DNA of 52,698 nucleotides from an uncultured Croceicoccus sp. (GCF_947496385.1 NZ_CANMCP010000013.1:1-52698); one strand, 5' to 3'; counted from the first letter of the stretch, positions 1-8,601 are shown. Notes: generated by a model not told the origin, from the letters alone. A program made the numbers and translations.

Positions 1-76
1 CATAAAACGCGCGCTCCGCGGCAAAATCGCTGGTGCCGTATCCGACATAGCGAATCTCGGTAACACGGGCGGTCAT
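1..76 (-). CDS. VOC (glyoxalase-fold) family protein, N-terminal fragment
   Basis: Only the first 25 codons are inside the window; the gene runs off the left edge. The visible start is MTARVTEIRYVGYGTSDF, followed by AAERAFY. A leading beta strand, then a 'GTSDF..ERAFY' turn and helix, is typical of the first beta-alpha-beta module of VOC proteins such as extradiol dioxygenases and glyoxalases. The ATG at 76-74 is preceded by AGAGAGGA on the minus strand, a good ribosome binding site. An operator of the window-wide family lies about 190 bp upstream (266-285), so the gene probably belongs to the glycoside regulon, perhaps acting on the aglycone. The family call rests on a short segment and is moderate. 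Confidence 0.55.
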   Translation of the reverse strand, partial: MTARVTEIRYVGYGTSDFAAERAFY

Positions 77-265
77 GGGCAATTCCTCTCTGCGGGGGGC
101 GCGGCGAACGGGGTCGTCGCGCGTGCCAGGGGTTCAAACTATCGCCGCATCGCGAGGACACGACGGCAATGTATAGGAGGGAATGGGAAGCAACGGACGG
201 GGTGTGGCACCGGATCGATCCGGTCCTTCCCCTCGCCGTTCAAAGCCCCTTTCCCCCGTCATATT

Positions 266-285
266 ATTAGAATGTGATTTCTAAT
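266..285. promoter_or_regulatory. Operator site 1 of the TTAGAA-N6-TTCTAA family (best copy)
   Basis: The site ATTAGAA-tgtgat-TTCTAAT is a perfect inverted repeat with 7-bp arms and a 6-bp spacer. It is the most symmetrical of about ten related sites in the window and defines the consensus. It sits upstream of the VOC gene on the minus strand, directly after the relic of a DHA2 transporter. A TetR-type repressor (42274-42969) is the likely binder; this is inference. Confidence 0.7.
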
Positions 286-309
286 TAAAGAACCGCCAAG
301 CGTCAATGC

Positions 310-910
310 CGCGCGCCGTGACGCTTTGCAAAAATCTCGGCCGAATTATCAGGGCGCATGTCACGCGAAAGGAATGCCAGGGCAATCGCGATCTTGGCGG
401 GCGCCGGCCCCACCGATCTCGCCTTCGTTCTGTCTCCGCCAACCGAATAATAGGCCGTACCGACGACGGCGATGCCGAGCAGCCGGGCGGTTTTTCCCGG
501 AGGATGGCAGAAGACGTGGAACGAGGACCCCGATGCCGACCATCACCCCTGCGCCGAAAGGAATAAGGACAAGAACAGTCTGAAGCGCACTCAGCCACAC
601 CCCCTGCTGTTGCTAGATGGCAAAAACGAGCAGGCATCCCATGCCGGCCATGGCGAAGCAGATTGCCGAGGGTACGCCCCCGCGGAACGTCTGGATGTCG
701 CAAAATGCAGGCTCGATAATGGCGTGGGAGCTCTATGCCCGGCCCCGCCGCGCGCGATCACAGCCAGAGACGACAATCGCAGATGACGCGATTTTTGCGT
801 ACCACGAAAGCGCCCAATACGCCGGGCTACGGGGCATTGAACAGCCCGCCGAAGCCCGCGGCGAAGATCAACGCGCCGACCGGATCGATGCGCAGATCGT
901 CAATCCTGAC
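310..910 (-). pseudogene. Decayed DHA2-family MFS transporter (paralogue of the intact gene at 28273-29745)
   Basis: Minus-strand reading in shifting frames recovers blocks of the intact transporter at 28273-29745. Near 835-905 one reads DPVGALIFAAGFGGL (intact: DPAGALIFASGFGGL). Near 630-700 one reads FRGGVPSAICFAMAGMGCLL. Near 535-600 one reads QQQGVWLSALQTVLVLIPF, then GAGVMVGIGVLVPRLLP (intact: SAGVMVGIGLLVPRLLP). These blocks are separated by stop codons (for example TAG just before QQQG) and frameshifts, and both ends of the protein are missing. It lies after the GMC gene, just as the intact paralogue neighbours the dead GMC copy of the second cluster. No product is expected. Confidence 0.8.
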
Positions 911-936
911 GCGCGAACAGCTGCATGCCCGAGAAC

Positions 937-970
937 CAGGGCCGCCGATCCCCACGAACCGGCGGCCCTG
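937..970. terminator. Hairpin between the MFS relic and the GMC gene
   Basis: Positions 937-947 and 960-970 form a perfect 11-bp GC-rich stem with a 12-nt loop, just after the GMC stop codon on the minus strand. The T-rich tail (TGTTTTAT) is on the plus side, so intrinsic termination is better supported for plus-strand transcripts. For the minus-strand operon it may act as a 3' stabilising hairpin. Confidence 0.5.
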
Positions 971-974
971 TGTT

Positions 975-2669
975 TTATATCAGGCCCTGCTTCAAAAGTC
1001 CGACCGCGTGGTCCGCCGCACGCGCAGTCAGCGCCATGTAGGTCAGCGAGGGATTCTGACACGCGGACGAGCTCATCTGCGCGCCGTCGGTCACGAACAG
1101 GTTGGGGATATCGTGCGCCTGGCTGAAACGGTTGAGCACGCTTGTCGCCGGATCCCAGCCCATGCGCGCCCCGCCCATTTCGTGGATCGCGCTTCCGCCC
1201 GCACCCGGACGGTCGAATCCCATGACGACATGCCCGCCCGCCTGGGTGAGCATCTGTGCCGCATCCTCTTTCGCCTGCGCGAGCGCGGCAAGCTCTTCCG
1301 CACCGAACGCAAAGTCGATCTTGAGCTGCGGAATGCCATGCGCATCGGTCTGCGTGGGGTGGAGCGTCAACCGGTTCGTCGCGCGCGGCACGCAATCCGC
1401 AAACGCCACCAGCACGACCTGCCACGGCCCGGGCGGTTGCAGCGATTCCTTGTACGCCGTGCCCACCCCGGCCTCGCGCTTGCCCCGGGTCCAGCCCGAT
1501 TGCAGCGCGCCGCCCTGATACGAGTAACCGCGGGTGTGGCCCACCCCGTCCATGTCGTCCATGTTGCGATACCGTGCGATCACCACGCCCGTCGGACGGT
1601 TGCCGAAGGTCGTCACGTTCTCGAACCCCGGCATGATCGCCATCGCCGAAAGCGTGCTGGCGTGGTCCATGATATGCGTGCCGAGAACTCCGCTCGAATT
1701 GGCGAGACCGTTCGGCATCGCCTCGTTCGCGGAATTGAGCATCAGGTGAACCGAGTTGAAGCTCCCGGCGTTGAGGAACACCATGCGCGCCGTGGCGCTC
1801 GTCCGGGTGCCATCCTTGCGATTGACCCAGCGCACGCCGGTCACGCGGCCCCGCGCCGCATCGTAATCGACGCGTTCGACCACCGCATCGGTGACGAGCG
1901 TAAGATTGCCGGTCGCCTGCGCCGCGGGCAGCGTGCTCGACTGCGTGGAGAAATACGCGCCATAGGAGCATCCGCGCGCGCAGATCGAACGCGCCTGACA
2001 CTGTCCCCGACCATTGATCGGCCGGGTGAGATTTGCGGTACGCCCGATGGTGAGCACGCGGTCGGACCAGCGCGAACGGATACGCTCGCGCGCGGCCTGC
2101 TCCACCGGGTTCAGATCCCACGGAGGCAGGAACTTGCCGTCGGGCAATTGCGGCAAGCCTTCCGCCGCGCCGGACACGCCGATGAATTCCTCCGCCTTGT
2201 CGTACCACGGGGCGAGATCGGCATAGCGCAACGGCCAGTCGGTGCCATTCCCGTCACGCTTGTTCGCGCCGAAATCGTAATCGGACCAGCGATAGCTCTG
2301 CCGCCCCCAGGTCAGCGAACGGCCACCGAGGTTATAGCTTCGGAACCAGTTGAAGTCGGTCGAGGCGCCCGTTTGATAGGGATTTTCGCGGTCGTTCACG
2401 AAGTGGTTTTCGGTGTATTCCGTGAAATGCCGGTTCAGCATCTGCACCGGGTGGTCGCGCGCCCACCGCTCGGCATCGCCGCTTCCGCGAAACGGCATTT
2501 CCCACGGCGTCTTCATCTCGGTTTCATAGCCGGTCTGGTGCGGGATGTCCTGCCCGCGCTCCAGCATCAACACCTTCAGCCCCGCCTCGGTCAGCTCCTT
2601 CGCCGCCCAGCCACCCGAAATTCCCGAGCCGACGACGATCGCGTCGAATTGCATGGCTTCACTCATCAT
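975..2669 (-). CDS. GMC-family FAD oxidoreductase, probable glycoside/sugar C3-dehydrogenase catalytic subunit
   Basis: This 564-residue protein has an N-terminal FAD-binding motif (VVGSGISG, about residues 12-19) and a C-terminal GMC domain with HEMGGARMG (His496) and QNPSL (Asn539), the usual catalytic pair. A cysteine cluster, CQARSICARGC (Cys224, 230, 234), resembles the [3Fe-4S] site of bacterial FAD glucose dehydrogenases. Its ATG overlaps the stop of the upstream gene by ATGA (2666-2669), so the two are translationally coupled. That partner resembles gluconate 2-dehydrogenase subunit 3, the exported chaperone-like subunit of such enzymes. Known relatives oxidise sugars or glycosides, often at C3, and pass electrons to a cytochrome; no cytochrome gene is present here. 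The exact substrate is not readable. Confidence 0.85.
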   Translation of the reverse strand: MMSEAMQFDAIVVGSGISGGWAAKELTEAGLKVLMLERGQDIPHQTGYETEMKTPWEMPFRGSGDAERWARDHPVQMLNRHFTEYTENHFVNDRENPYQTGASTDFNWFRSYNLGGRSLTWGRQSYRWSDYDFGANKRDGNGTDWPLRYADLAPWYDKAEEFIGVSGAAEGLPQLPDGKFLPPWDLNPVEQAARERIRSRWSDRVLTIGRTANLTRPINGRGQCQARSICARGCSYGAYFSTQSSTLPAAQATGNLTLVTDAVVERVDYDAARGRVTGVRWVNRKDGTRTSATARMVFLNAGSFNSVHLMLNSANEAMPNGLANSSGVLGTHIMDHASTLSAMAIMPGFENVTTFGNRPTGVVIARYRNMDDMDGVGHTRGYSYQGGALQSGWTRGKREAGVGTAYKESLQPPGPWQVVLVAFADCVPRATNRLTLHPTQTDAHGIPQLKIDFAFGAEELAALAQAKEDAAQMLTQAGGHVVMGFDRPGAGGSAIHEMGGARMGWDPATSVLNRFSQAHDIPNLFVTDGAQMSSSACQNPSLTYMALTARAADHAVGLLKQGLI

Positions 2670-3307
2670 CCAAACTCCACCGCAGTCCAGTCACTCGACC
2701 AGCTGCGCGTATCGGGGCCCATGGGAAGGGAAGAATCGTAGCGTCCCGGCACCAGCTCAAAACGCAACTCCTCCGATCCGCCGACCTGCGATGTGTAATA
2801 TCCGGTCAGGATCAACCCCTTCACCTTGCGCCAGGGATGCGTATCGTTCCCCTCGGCAAAGGCTTCCTTGTCGAGCTCGGTCAGGATGCGGATATGGTCG
2901 CGCGGCGAGCGGCGGACAAAATCGCCGTTCGCCCGGCGATCCAGCTCGTGCTCGAGCCAGCTCACGTAACGCAGGCTGCCGTCGCGCCGGCGATATTCCG
3001 GAAACGCCCACGGCATTTCGGCCGATCCCGCCGGTTCGCGCGTCCCGTCCAGCCCGTGCGCGAGCGCCAGGATAACGAAATCGCCGGTGCCGACCTCGCC
3101 CGCACCGGCCGTGTCCGTGCGGGGGAGCACGGCCTGGCTGACCTGCGTCATCATCGTGCGCTGACGCTCCGAAGGCGCGTCTTTCTCATCCAGGTCGGAC
3201 AATGAGACGGCGGCCACCGGAACCCCGATCGCGAGCGCGAGCAATGCCGCCCCGCCGAGAAAATCGCGACGGTCCCAGCCCGTCTTCTGCGTGCTCGTAT
3301 CAGTCAA
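2666..3307 (-). CDS. Gluconate 2-dehydrogenase subunit 3 family protein, Tat signal
   Basis: A 213-residue protein that starts with a twin-arginine motif (DRRDFLGG, residues 13-20) and a hydrophobic stretch to about residue 37. The rest, with PEYRRRDGSLRYVSWLEHE and RSPRDHIRILTELD, fits the gluconate 2-dehydrogenase subunit 3 family. In known complexes this small subunit carries the Tat signal and takes the folded FAD subunit to the periplasm. Its stop overlaps the start of the GMC gene, and its start overlaps the upstream isomerase by 8 bp, so the three are one operon. Assignment to the GMC partner follows from context. Confidence 0.8.
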   Translation of the reverse strand: MTDTSTQKTGWDRRDFLGGAALLALAIGVPVAAVSLSDLDEKDAPSERQRTMMTQVSQAVLPRTDTAGAGEVGTGDFVILALAHGLDGTREPAGSAEMPWAFPEYRRRDGSLRYVSWLEHELDRRANGDFVRRSPRDHIRILTELDKEAFAEGNDTHPWRKVKGLILTGYYTSQVGGSEELRFELVPGRYDSSLPMGPDTRSWSSDWTAVEFG

Positions 3308-4355
3308 TTCCCATGATCCGCTTGTTCAGGTCGCGATCCGCGCCGCCCTTGGCGAAATCGTCGAACGCATGCTCGGTGACCCGGATGATATGGTCGCGGA
3401 TGAAAGGCGCACCCTCTGCCGCACCCTGCTCCGGATGTTTGAGCGCGCATTCCCATTCGAGCACGGCCCAGCCATCGAAATCGTTCTCCGCCATCTTGGA
3501 GAAGATCGCCTTGAAATCGACTTGCCCGTCGCCGAGCGAACGGAACCGTCCCGCCCGGTCGACCCAGCTTTGATAGCCGCCATAGACACCCTGCCGCCCG
3601 GTCGGATTGAATTCGGCGTCCTTCACGTGGAAGCACCGGATCCGCTCGCGGTAGATGTCGATGAAATCGAGATAGTCGAGCTGCTGCAGCACGAAATGGC
3701 TCGGATCGTAGAGGATGTTTGCGCGCGAATGGCCTCCTACACGGTCGAGGAACATCTCGAACGTGATCCCGTCGTGCAGATCCTCGCCCGGATGGATTTC
3801 ATAGGCGACATCGACACCGTGCTCGTCAAAATGGTCGAGAATGGGGCGCCAGCGACGCGCCAGCTCCTCGAACGCATCCTCGACAAGGCCGGCGGGACGC
3901 TGCGGCCAGGGATAGAGATAGGGCCACGCCAGCGCGCCGGAAAAGGTCGCATGCCGGTCCAGCCCGAGCCGCTGGCTCACCACGGCGGCTTTCTTGACCT
4001 GATCGACGGCCCATTCCTGCCGCGCCTTGGGATTGCCGCGCACGTGCTCGGCGGCAAAACCGTCGAATGCCGCGTCATAGGCGGGATGCACCGCGACGAG
4101 CTGTCCTTGAAGATGCGTCGACAATTCGGTGATCGACAGGCCGTGCTGCTTCACCGTGCCCGCGATTTCGTCGCAATAATCCTTGCTTTCCGCCGCCTTG
4201 TCGAGGTCGAACAGCCGGGTTTCGAACGTGGGGATCTGCACCCCTTCGTAACCGAGGCCGGCCGCCCATTCGCAAATGGTGTCGAGCGAATTGAACGGCG
4301 CTGCGTCGCCCGCGAACTGCGCGAGGAAGATCGCCGGTCCCTTGATCGTTTTCAT
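3300..4355 (-). CDS. Sugar phosphate isomerase/epimerase family TIM-barrel protein
   Basis: A 351-residue AP-endonuclease-2-fold protein without a signal peptide. Visible blocks are GYEGVQIPTFETRLFD (about residues 35-50), VDVAYEIHPGEDLHDG (metal-ligand region, middle), NILYDPSHFVLQQLDY, RIRCFHVKDAEF and DGWAVLEWECALKHPE near the C terminus. The Glu, Asp and His residues at strand ends match the divalent-metal site of the family. Relatives in glycoside clusters isomerise, epimerise or cleave 3-keto sugars. It follows the Gfo/Idh/MocA gene after a 15-bp gap, and its 3' end overlaps the Tat-subunit gene. A role on 3-keto glycosides made by the GMC enzyme is an inference. Confidence 0.8.
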   Translation of the reverse strand: MKTIKGPAIFLAQFAGDAAPFNSLDTICEWAAGLGYEGVQIPTFETRLFDLDKAAESKDYCDEIAGTVKQHGLSITELSTHLQGQLVAVHPAYDAAFDGFAAEHVRGNPKARQEWAVDQVKKAAVVSQRLGLDRHATFSGALAWPYLYPWPQRPAGLVEDAFEELARRWRPILDHFDEHGVDVAYEIHPGEDLHDGITFEMFLDRVGGHSRANILYDPSHFVLQQLDYLDFIDIYRERIRCFHVKDAEFNPTGRQGVYGGYQSWVDRAGRFRSLGDGQVDFKAIFSKMAENDFDGWAVLEWECALKHPEQGAAEGAPFIRDHIIRVTEHAFDDFAKGGADRDLNKRIMGID

Positions 4356-4370
4356 GATGTCGTGTCCATT

Positions 4371-5486
4371 TCAGTCCGTGAGTTTCGCCCAGCCCGCACT
4401 CGCCGCGTTGGCGCGCACGCAGGTGTCGATGAATTGCATCGACCGCAGCCCATCCTCCAGCCCCGGCAGGAACGGAGCCTCTCCGCCGCGCAGGATCGTC
4501 GCGAAATCGCGGTAGAGATTGGCGAAGGATTCCAGATAGCCTTCGGGATGTCCGCCGGGAATCCGCGTCAGCCGCGTCGCTTCGGCGCCGAGCGTGGGGT
4601 CGCCCGCGCGCAACAGCTGCGTCGTCCCGTCGAGCTTGTGAAACAGGACGCTGTTCGGCGTTTCCTGATGCCAGACCATGCCGCCCGCCTCCCCGTAAAC
4701 GCGGATGCGCAGGCCGTTGAGCTCGCCGACCTCGATCTGGCTGGCGAGCAGCACGCCGCGCATCCCGCCTTCGAGGCGCAGAAGCACGGTGCAATCGTCA
4801 TCGAGCGCCCGGCCCGGAACCACCGCACCGAGATCGGGAAGAACCTCGGTCACCGCGCGGCCCGTCACGAATTCGGCGAGGTTGAACGCATGCACGCCAA
4901 TATCGCCGATGCACCCGCCGGCCCCCGCCTTGTCGGGATCGACCCGCCACTCGGCCTGCTTTCCCGTGGCCTCTCCGGCCAGCCACCCTTGCGGATATTC
5001 GACGACGACCTTCCTCAGCGCGCCGAGCGCGCCGGCGGCGATCCGCTCCCGCATCTCGCGGACCAGCGGATAGCCGGTGTAGGTGAAGGTCAGGCCATAG
5101 GGCAGCCCCGCATCGCGCACGGTTTCGGCCAGTTCGCGCGCCTCTGCCAGCGTGGCGGTCATCGGCTTGTCGCTCATGACCGGTATGCCGGCGCGCAGCG
5201 CCGCGCGCGCGGAGGGGAGATGGTTGTGATTGGGCGTCACGATCGACACGAAATCGATACCGTCGGCGCGCGCCTTTTCGGCGGCGAGCATGGTTTCAAG
5301 ATCGGGATAGCCGCGCGCGGGGTCGATGCCGTAGGTTTCGGCGGCCTCGCGGCTGCGGCCCGCATCGCTCGAAAAGGCGCCGGCGACCAGCTCGATCTCG
5401 CGGTCGAGTTCCGCCGCGATGCGGTGAACCGGGCCGATGAAGGCACCCGGCCCGCCACCTACCATGCCCATTCTGAGGCGTGTCAC
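4371..5486 (-). CDS. Gfo/Idh/MocA family NAD(P)-dependent sugar oxidoreductase
   Basis: I place the start at GTG 5486-5484, giving 371 residues (MTRLRMGMVGGGPG...). A GGGAGAG ribosome binding site precedes it at proper spacing. The ATG at 5507 would put the start directly against the operator at 5509-5526 with no ribosome site. The Rossmann motif MVGGGPGAF is at the N terminus. The catalytic DKPM lysine lies near residue 107, and GGCIGDIGVHAFN (Asp and His near residues 195 and 199) marks the sugar-binding half. Members of this family oxidise or reduce sugar ring hydroxyls; in glycoside operons they often interconvert 3-keto sugars. First gene of the 5486-to-975 operon. Confidence 0.85.
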   Translation of the reverse strand: MTRLRMGMVGGGPGAFIGPVHRIAAELDREIELVAGAFSSDAGRSREAAETYGIDPARGYPDLETMLAAEKARADGIDFVSIVTPNHNHLPSARAALRAGIPVMSDKPMTATLAEARELAETVRDAGLPYGLTFTYTGYPLVREMRERIAAGALGALRKVVVEYPQGWLAGEATGKQAEWRVDPDKAGAGGCIGDIGVHAFNLAEFVTGRAVTEVLPDLGAVVPGRALDDDCTVLLRLEGGMRGVLLASQIEVGELNGLRIRVYGEAGGMVWHQETPNSVLFHKLDGTTQLLRAGDPTLGAEATRLTRIPGGHPEGYLESFANLYRDFATILRGGEAPFLPGLEDGLRSMQFIDTCVRANAASAGWAKLTD

Positions 5487-5508
5487 TGAAATGCTCTCCC
5501 ATCCCATT

Positions 5509-5526
5509 TTGTAATGGCAGTTCTAT
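5509..5526. promoter_or_regulatory. Operator site 2, upstream of the Gfo/Idh/MocA operon
   Basis: TTGTAA-tggcag-TTCTAT matches the shared consensus TTAGAA-N6-TTCTAA at 10 of 12 arm positions. It lies 23 bp upstream of the GTG start of the oxidoreductase gene, so a bound repressor would sit on the transcription start region of the operon. Confidence 0.6.
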
Positions 5527-5633
5527 TTTGAATGCTGGGCAAAGGCAACCCCTGCCGCGCGGGGCGCGCACGCACGGTCGCGACCGCCCCGCACGGAAAC
5601 GCGCGCGGGTATCGCGGCCCGGAAAATGCATGA

Positions 5634-5659
5634 GGGGCGAAGCCGCAAGGCCCCGCCCC
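5634..5659 (-). terminator. Probable terminator of the GH3 gene
   Basis: Just after the GH3 stop (minus strand) there is an 11-bp GC-rich stem with two mismatches and a GCAA loop (634-644 pairs with 649-659). A short ATTTTCC tract follows on the minus strand. The hairpin separates GH3 from the next operon, which has its own operator. Confidence 0.45.
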
Positions 5660-5673
5660 CATGTCCGTTCCGG

Positions 5674-8061
5674 TCAGAGTCCCGGCGGCAATGCGCCGAT
5701 GTCGAGTGTCAGCGAAATGCCGTCGTCTTCTGCGTGACGCGCCACGCGAACCTTGCATTCGCCCTCGGGATAGCGCCAGCCATCGTCCTGCCACGATGCG
5801 AAGGCACGGCGCGTCAGCGGCACGGTCACCCGCCCTTCCTCACCGGGGTCGAGCATGATCTTGGCAAAACCGACCAATGCGGTCTCGGGCGCATCCCTGT
5901 AGACCTGGACGACCTCGCTGCCCGCGCGGTCGTGCGTGTTGGACAGACGCAGCGAGAGACCGCCATCCTCCGCCCGCGCATCGTGCCAGTCGAAGCGGGC
6001 ATAGCCCTGCCCCGCGCCGAGCGTGTGGCGCGCCCGCTTGCCCGCGCCGATGATGCCGCGATAGCCGACCCGCGTGCCGTCGTCATAGGCGAGCTTGCCA
6101 TCCGCGTCCGGCTGGAGCCCGAGCGCGGGATAATCCGCCTCGCTCTGCGCGATGGAGACGGGCATCCGGCCGCCCGGCTCGACATCGCCGGCCAGCACCG
6201 CGGCGATTGCATCGGCGAACCCTTCGCCCGGATACCACACGGCAAGATGGGCCGCGGCCCCGTCTTCCCAGCTCGCATCATAGGCATGGCCGACATTGGC
6301 GATGACCACCGTGCGCGGATTGGCCGCCGACACCCGCTCGATCAGCCGGAGCTGCAATTCGGGCAGCAGCGTATCCTTGCGGTCCTTGCTTTCGACCGAG
6401 CTGTCGGAGGTTTCGCCCACGAACAGGAACACCGTATCGGCCCGCGCCGCGGTGTCCTCCGCCTCGCTCAGCATTTGCTCCACGCTGCCCGGTTCGCGGA
6501 CGCCATACCAAAGCCCGTGGACGCGCGCGGCCTCGAACGGGAATTCGACGACGATTTCGACCGACTGCCCCTTTGTCAGGGTGACCGACGTGCTCTCGCT
6601 GTCCCCGGATTTCAGCACGCCCATCGTGTCGCCCGGCGGCGTTTCGGTGGTCGCCACGATTTCCTCGCCATCGACGAACATCCGGGCCTTGCCCGTCGCG
6701 CCGAGGTGGAACGCGTGCGCCCCGTCCTTCGCCGCGCGATAGATACCCGATGCGCGGATCGACCCGCCATTGGCGAAATCGGCCTGATCGTGCATGCCGG
6801 TGAACCAGACCAGCGAATTGGTATCGCGCGTTTCCCGGGTCATCGGCGTGCCGCTGCAATCGGACGACGCGAAATATTCGAGCGTCATGCCGCTCGTGCA
6901 GCCGTCGCCGATATCCTGCGCCGGGCTGACCGCCATGAACGGCAGGCGCGGCGCCGGATCGACACCGGGTGCGAACAGGACGGTAGCGTCCTTTTCATAC
7001 CGCGCACGGACCGTCTGCTCGGGCGTGGGGAGATCGGGCCGGACCGAAATCTTGGCAAAGGTGCCGCCCTGGAAACAGGGGGCGGCCGCATTCGGGCCGA
7101 TGATCGCGACGGTCCCGGCCTTCGCGGGGGCGAGCGGGAGGATATCGCCCTCGTTCTTGAGCAGGACGAAACCCGCCGCCGCCGCCTCGGCGAGAAGGCT
7201 ACGCGCCTCGGCATCGGTATAGGGGCGCGATTTTGCCCCCGTCGCATTTTTCGCGAGGCCGGCGACACGCGCGGCGGCATCGTCGACGCGCGATTGCGGC
7301 ACGTCGCCTGCGGCCACGGCCTCCGCCGCCTTCGGCCCGAGAAAGCGGAACGGGCCCGGCATCTCCAGATCGAGACCGGCGTTGAGCGTCGGCGCGGTCG
7401 AATGCGTCCCGAACCAGTCCGACATGATCGCCCCGCGGTAATTCCAGTCGCCCTTCACGATCTCGGTCATGACGTGATATTGTTCGGCGCAATAATCGCC
7501 GTTCACCCGGTTATAGGCGGCCAGCATCCCGAAACAGCCCGCATCGGCGGCATATTCGAACGGCAGCAGGTAGATTTCGCGCAAGGTGCGTTCATCGATC
7601 TGAATATCGACGGTGTCGCGCGCGGTCTCGCTATCGTTGCAGACCAGATGCTTGGCGACGGATGCGGTCCCGGTGGACTGCAACCCCGCGATCCAGCAGC
7701 CGCCGAGAATGCCGGTCAACAGCGGATCCTCGGAGAAATATTCGAACGCCCGCCCGGCAAGCGGGCTGCGCGCGAGGTTGATATTGGGGGCGAGCACCGC
7801 ATCGACCTCGCGCTCGACCGCTTCCTGCCCGACCAGCGCGCCGATGCGACGGACAAGATCACGGTCCCAGCTCGCGCCTAGCAAGGTGGCGCACGGGCTG
7901 AGCCGGGCAATATCACGCTCGTCCACCTTGCCGCTGGCGATGCCCATCGGGCCATCGCTCATCGCGAAGGCTACGATGTCGGCAGACGGCACCGCAACGC
8001 TCGACCACATCGTACCGCCGGCGGTGAGCGCGGCGGCATCTTCGAGTTTCAGATCAACCAT
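5674..8061 (-). CDS. GH3 family beta-glucosidase with PA14 insertion, cytoplasmic
   Basis: A 795-residue glycoside hydrolase family 3 enzyme. The (beta/alpha)8 domain carries the substrate motif AKHLVCND (Lys137, His138) and the nucleophile in AIMSDWFGTHS (Asp215). The second domain begins near residue 300 (GFVLLKNEGDILPL). A PA14-type insertion runs from about residue 395 to 535 (TLEYFASSDCSG ... ARMFVDGEEIV), and a fibronectin-III-like C-terminal domain follows (GSEVVQVYRD, DPGEEGRVTVPLT). PA14-containing GH3 enzymes are usually exo-acting beta-glucosidases with broad aglycone range. No signal peptide is visible, so glycosides must be imported first. The nearest operator is 404 bp upstream (8465-8482). 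A decayed piece of a related gene lies at 32190-32560. Confidence 0.92.
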   Translation of the reverse strand: MVDLKLEDAAALTAGGTMWSSVAVPSADIVAFAMSDGPMGIASGKVDERDIARLSPCATLLGASWDRDLVRRIGALVGQEAVEREVDAVLAPNINLARSPLAGRAFEYFSEDPLLTGILGGCWIAGLQSTGTASVAKHLVCNDSETARDTVDIQIDERTLREIYLLPFEYAADAGCFGMLAAYNRVNGDYCAEQYHVMTEIVKGDWNYRGAIMSDWFGTHSTAPTLNAGLDLEMPGPFRFLGPKAAEAVAAGDVPQSRVDDAAARVAGLAKNATGAKSRPYTDAEARSLLAEAAAAGFVLLKNEGDILPLAPAKAGTVAIIGPNAAAPCFQGGTFAKISVRPDLPTPEQTVRARYEKDATVLFAPGVDPAPRLPFMAVSPAQDIGDGCTSGMTLEYFASSDCSGTPMTRETRDTNSLVWFTGMHDQADFANGGSIRASGIYRAAKDGAHAFHLGATGKARMFVDGEEIVATTETPPGDTMGVLKSGDSESTSVTLTKGQSVEIVVEFPFEAARVHGLWYGVREPGSVEQMLSEAEDTAARADTVFLFVGETSDSSVESKDRKDTLLPELQLRLIERVSAANPRTVVIANVGHAYDASWEDGAAAHLAVWYPGEGFADAIAAVLAGDVEPGGRMPVSIAQSEADYPALGLQPDADGKLAYDDGTRVGYRGIIGAGKRARHTLGAGQGYARFDWHDARAEDGGLSLRLSNTHDRAGSEVVQVYRDAPETALVGFAKIMLDPGEEGRVTVPLTRRAFASWQDDGWRYPEGECKVRVARHAEDDGISLTLDIGALPPGL

Positions 8062-8464
8062 GTCGCGCTAAGGCTCCCATTACGTGTTGTTTGGTGTCCG
8101 TGGCCGTACGCACGAACGGAGGGTAGGACGCGCATTTGCACGCCGAAATTCATCGCAGGCTTCCCCGCCATCGACGCCGCCGTTGATGGGCGCGATGGTC
8201 GCCGCCGTCTCACCAAGGTTCCGGCGATCGGGATGGACCGGGTCCATTTCATCGATGTCGAGGACGGCATTTTCGAACAGGATGTCGATACGCGAAAGCA
8301 GGCGGCAGGGTCCATTTCACCCGCAAAGGTTTCATGCCGACAGGAATGACGGCTCACGCCCCGCTCGATCGCCATCGTTCACCCTCCCCGCGCGCCATGC
8401 GCAATGGCCGCGCTGTGTGCCGCATCGGAAACCTTGCGTGCACCGCGCATGCCACCATTCTTAA
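8062..8464. other. 400-bp leader or relic between operator 3 and the GH3 start
   Basis: No gene with recognisable family motifs was found. On the minus strand one frame stays open for about 70 codons (roughly 8100-8310) and reads ILFENAVLDIDEMDPVHP and NLGETAATIAPINGGVDGGE, which looks protein-like but matches no family I know and has no clear start. It could be a remnant of a gene deleted between the promoter and GH3, or a long untranslated leader. Confidence 0.35.
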
Positions 8465-8482
8465 TTAGAATTGGCATTCTAT
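8465..8482. promoter_or_regulatory. Operator site 3, upstream of the GH3 transcription unit
   Basis: TTAGAA-ttggca-TTCTAT matches 11 of 12 arm positions of the consensus. Its spacer begins TTGGC, as in site 4. It lies between the TonB-receptor stop and the GH3 gene, so GH3 is probably transcribed from here rather than only by read-through from the receptor. Confidence 0.7.
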
Positions 8483-8570
8483 ATAAAATTGACGGGCGGT
8501 CAAGCTGGCCACCGTCCGCCGTCCGGCAAAACCGGACGTCAGACAGCGTGCCATCGCGCCCCGCACGCAG

Positions 8571-8601
8571 ACGCGCGCCCTCCAGAAAGGAGCGCGCGCG
8601 T
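8571..8601 (-). terminator. Hairpin downstream of the TonB receptor
   Basis: A 13-bp stem with one mismatch (8571-8583 with 8589-8601) and a 5-nt loop lies about 80 bp after the receptor stop on the minus strand. No strong T tract follows, so this may be a weak terminator or an mRNA-stabilising element. Confidence 0.4.

Noticed and set aside
735-2741. 668-codon open frame on the plus strand across the GMC gene
   Set aside because: It is antisense to the GMC gene, Arg/His/Ala-rich with no family motif; long antisense frames are common in GC-rich DNA.
3291-5489. 732-codon plus-strand frame opposite the isomerase and Gfo/Idh genes
   Set aside because: Mirror frame of two well-supported genes and without recognisable domains.
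5626-7881. 751-codon plus-strand frame opposite GH3
   Set aside because: Antisense shadow of GH3; composition is that of reversed third-position GC bias.
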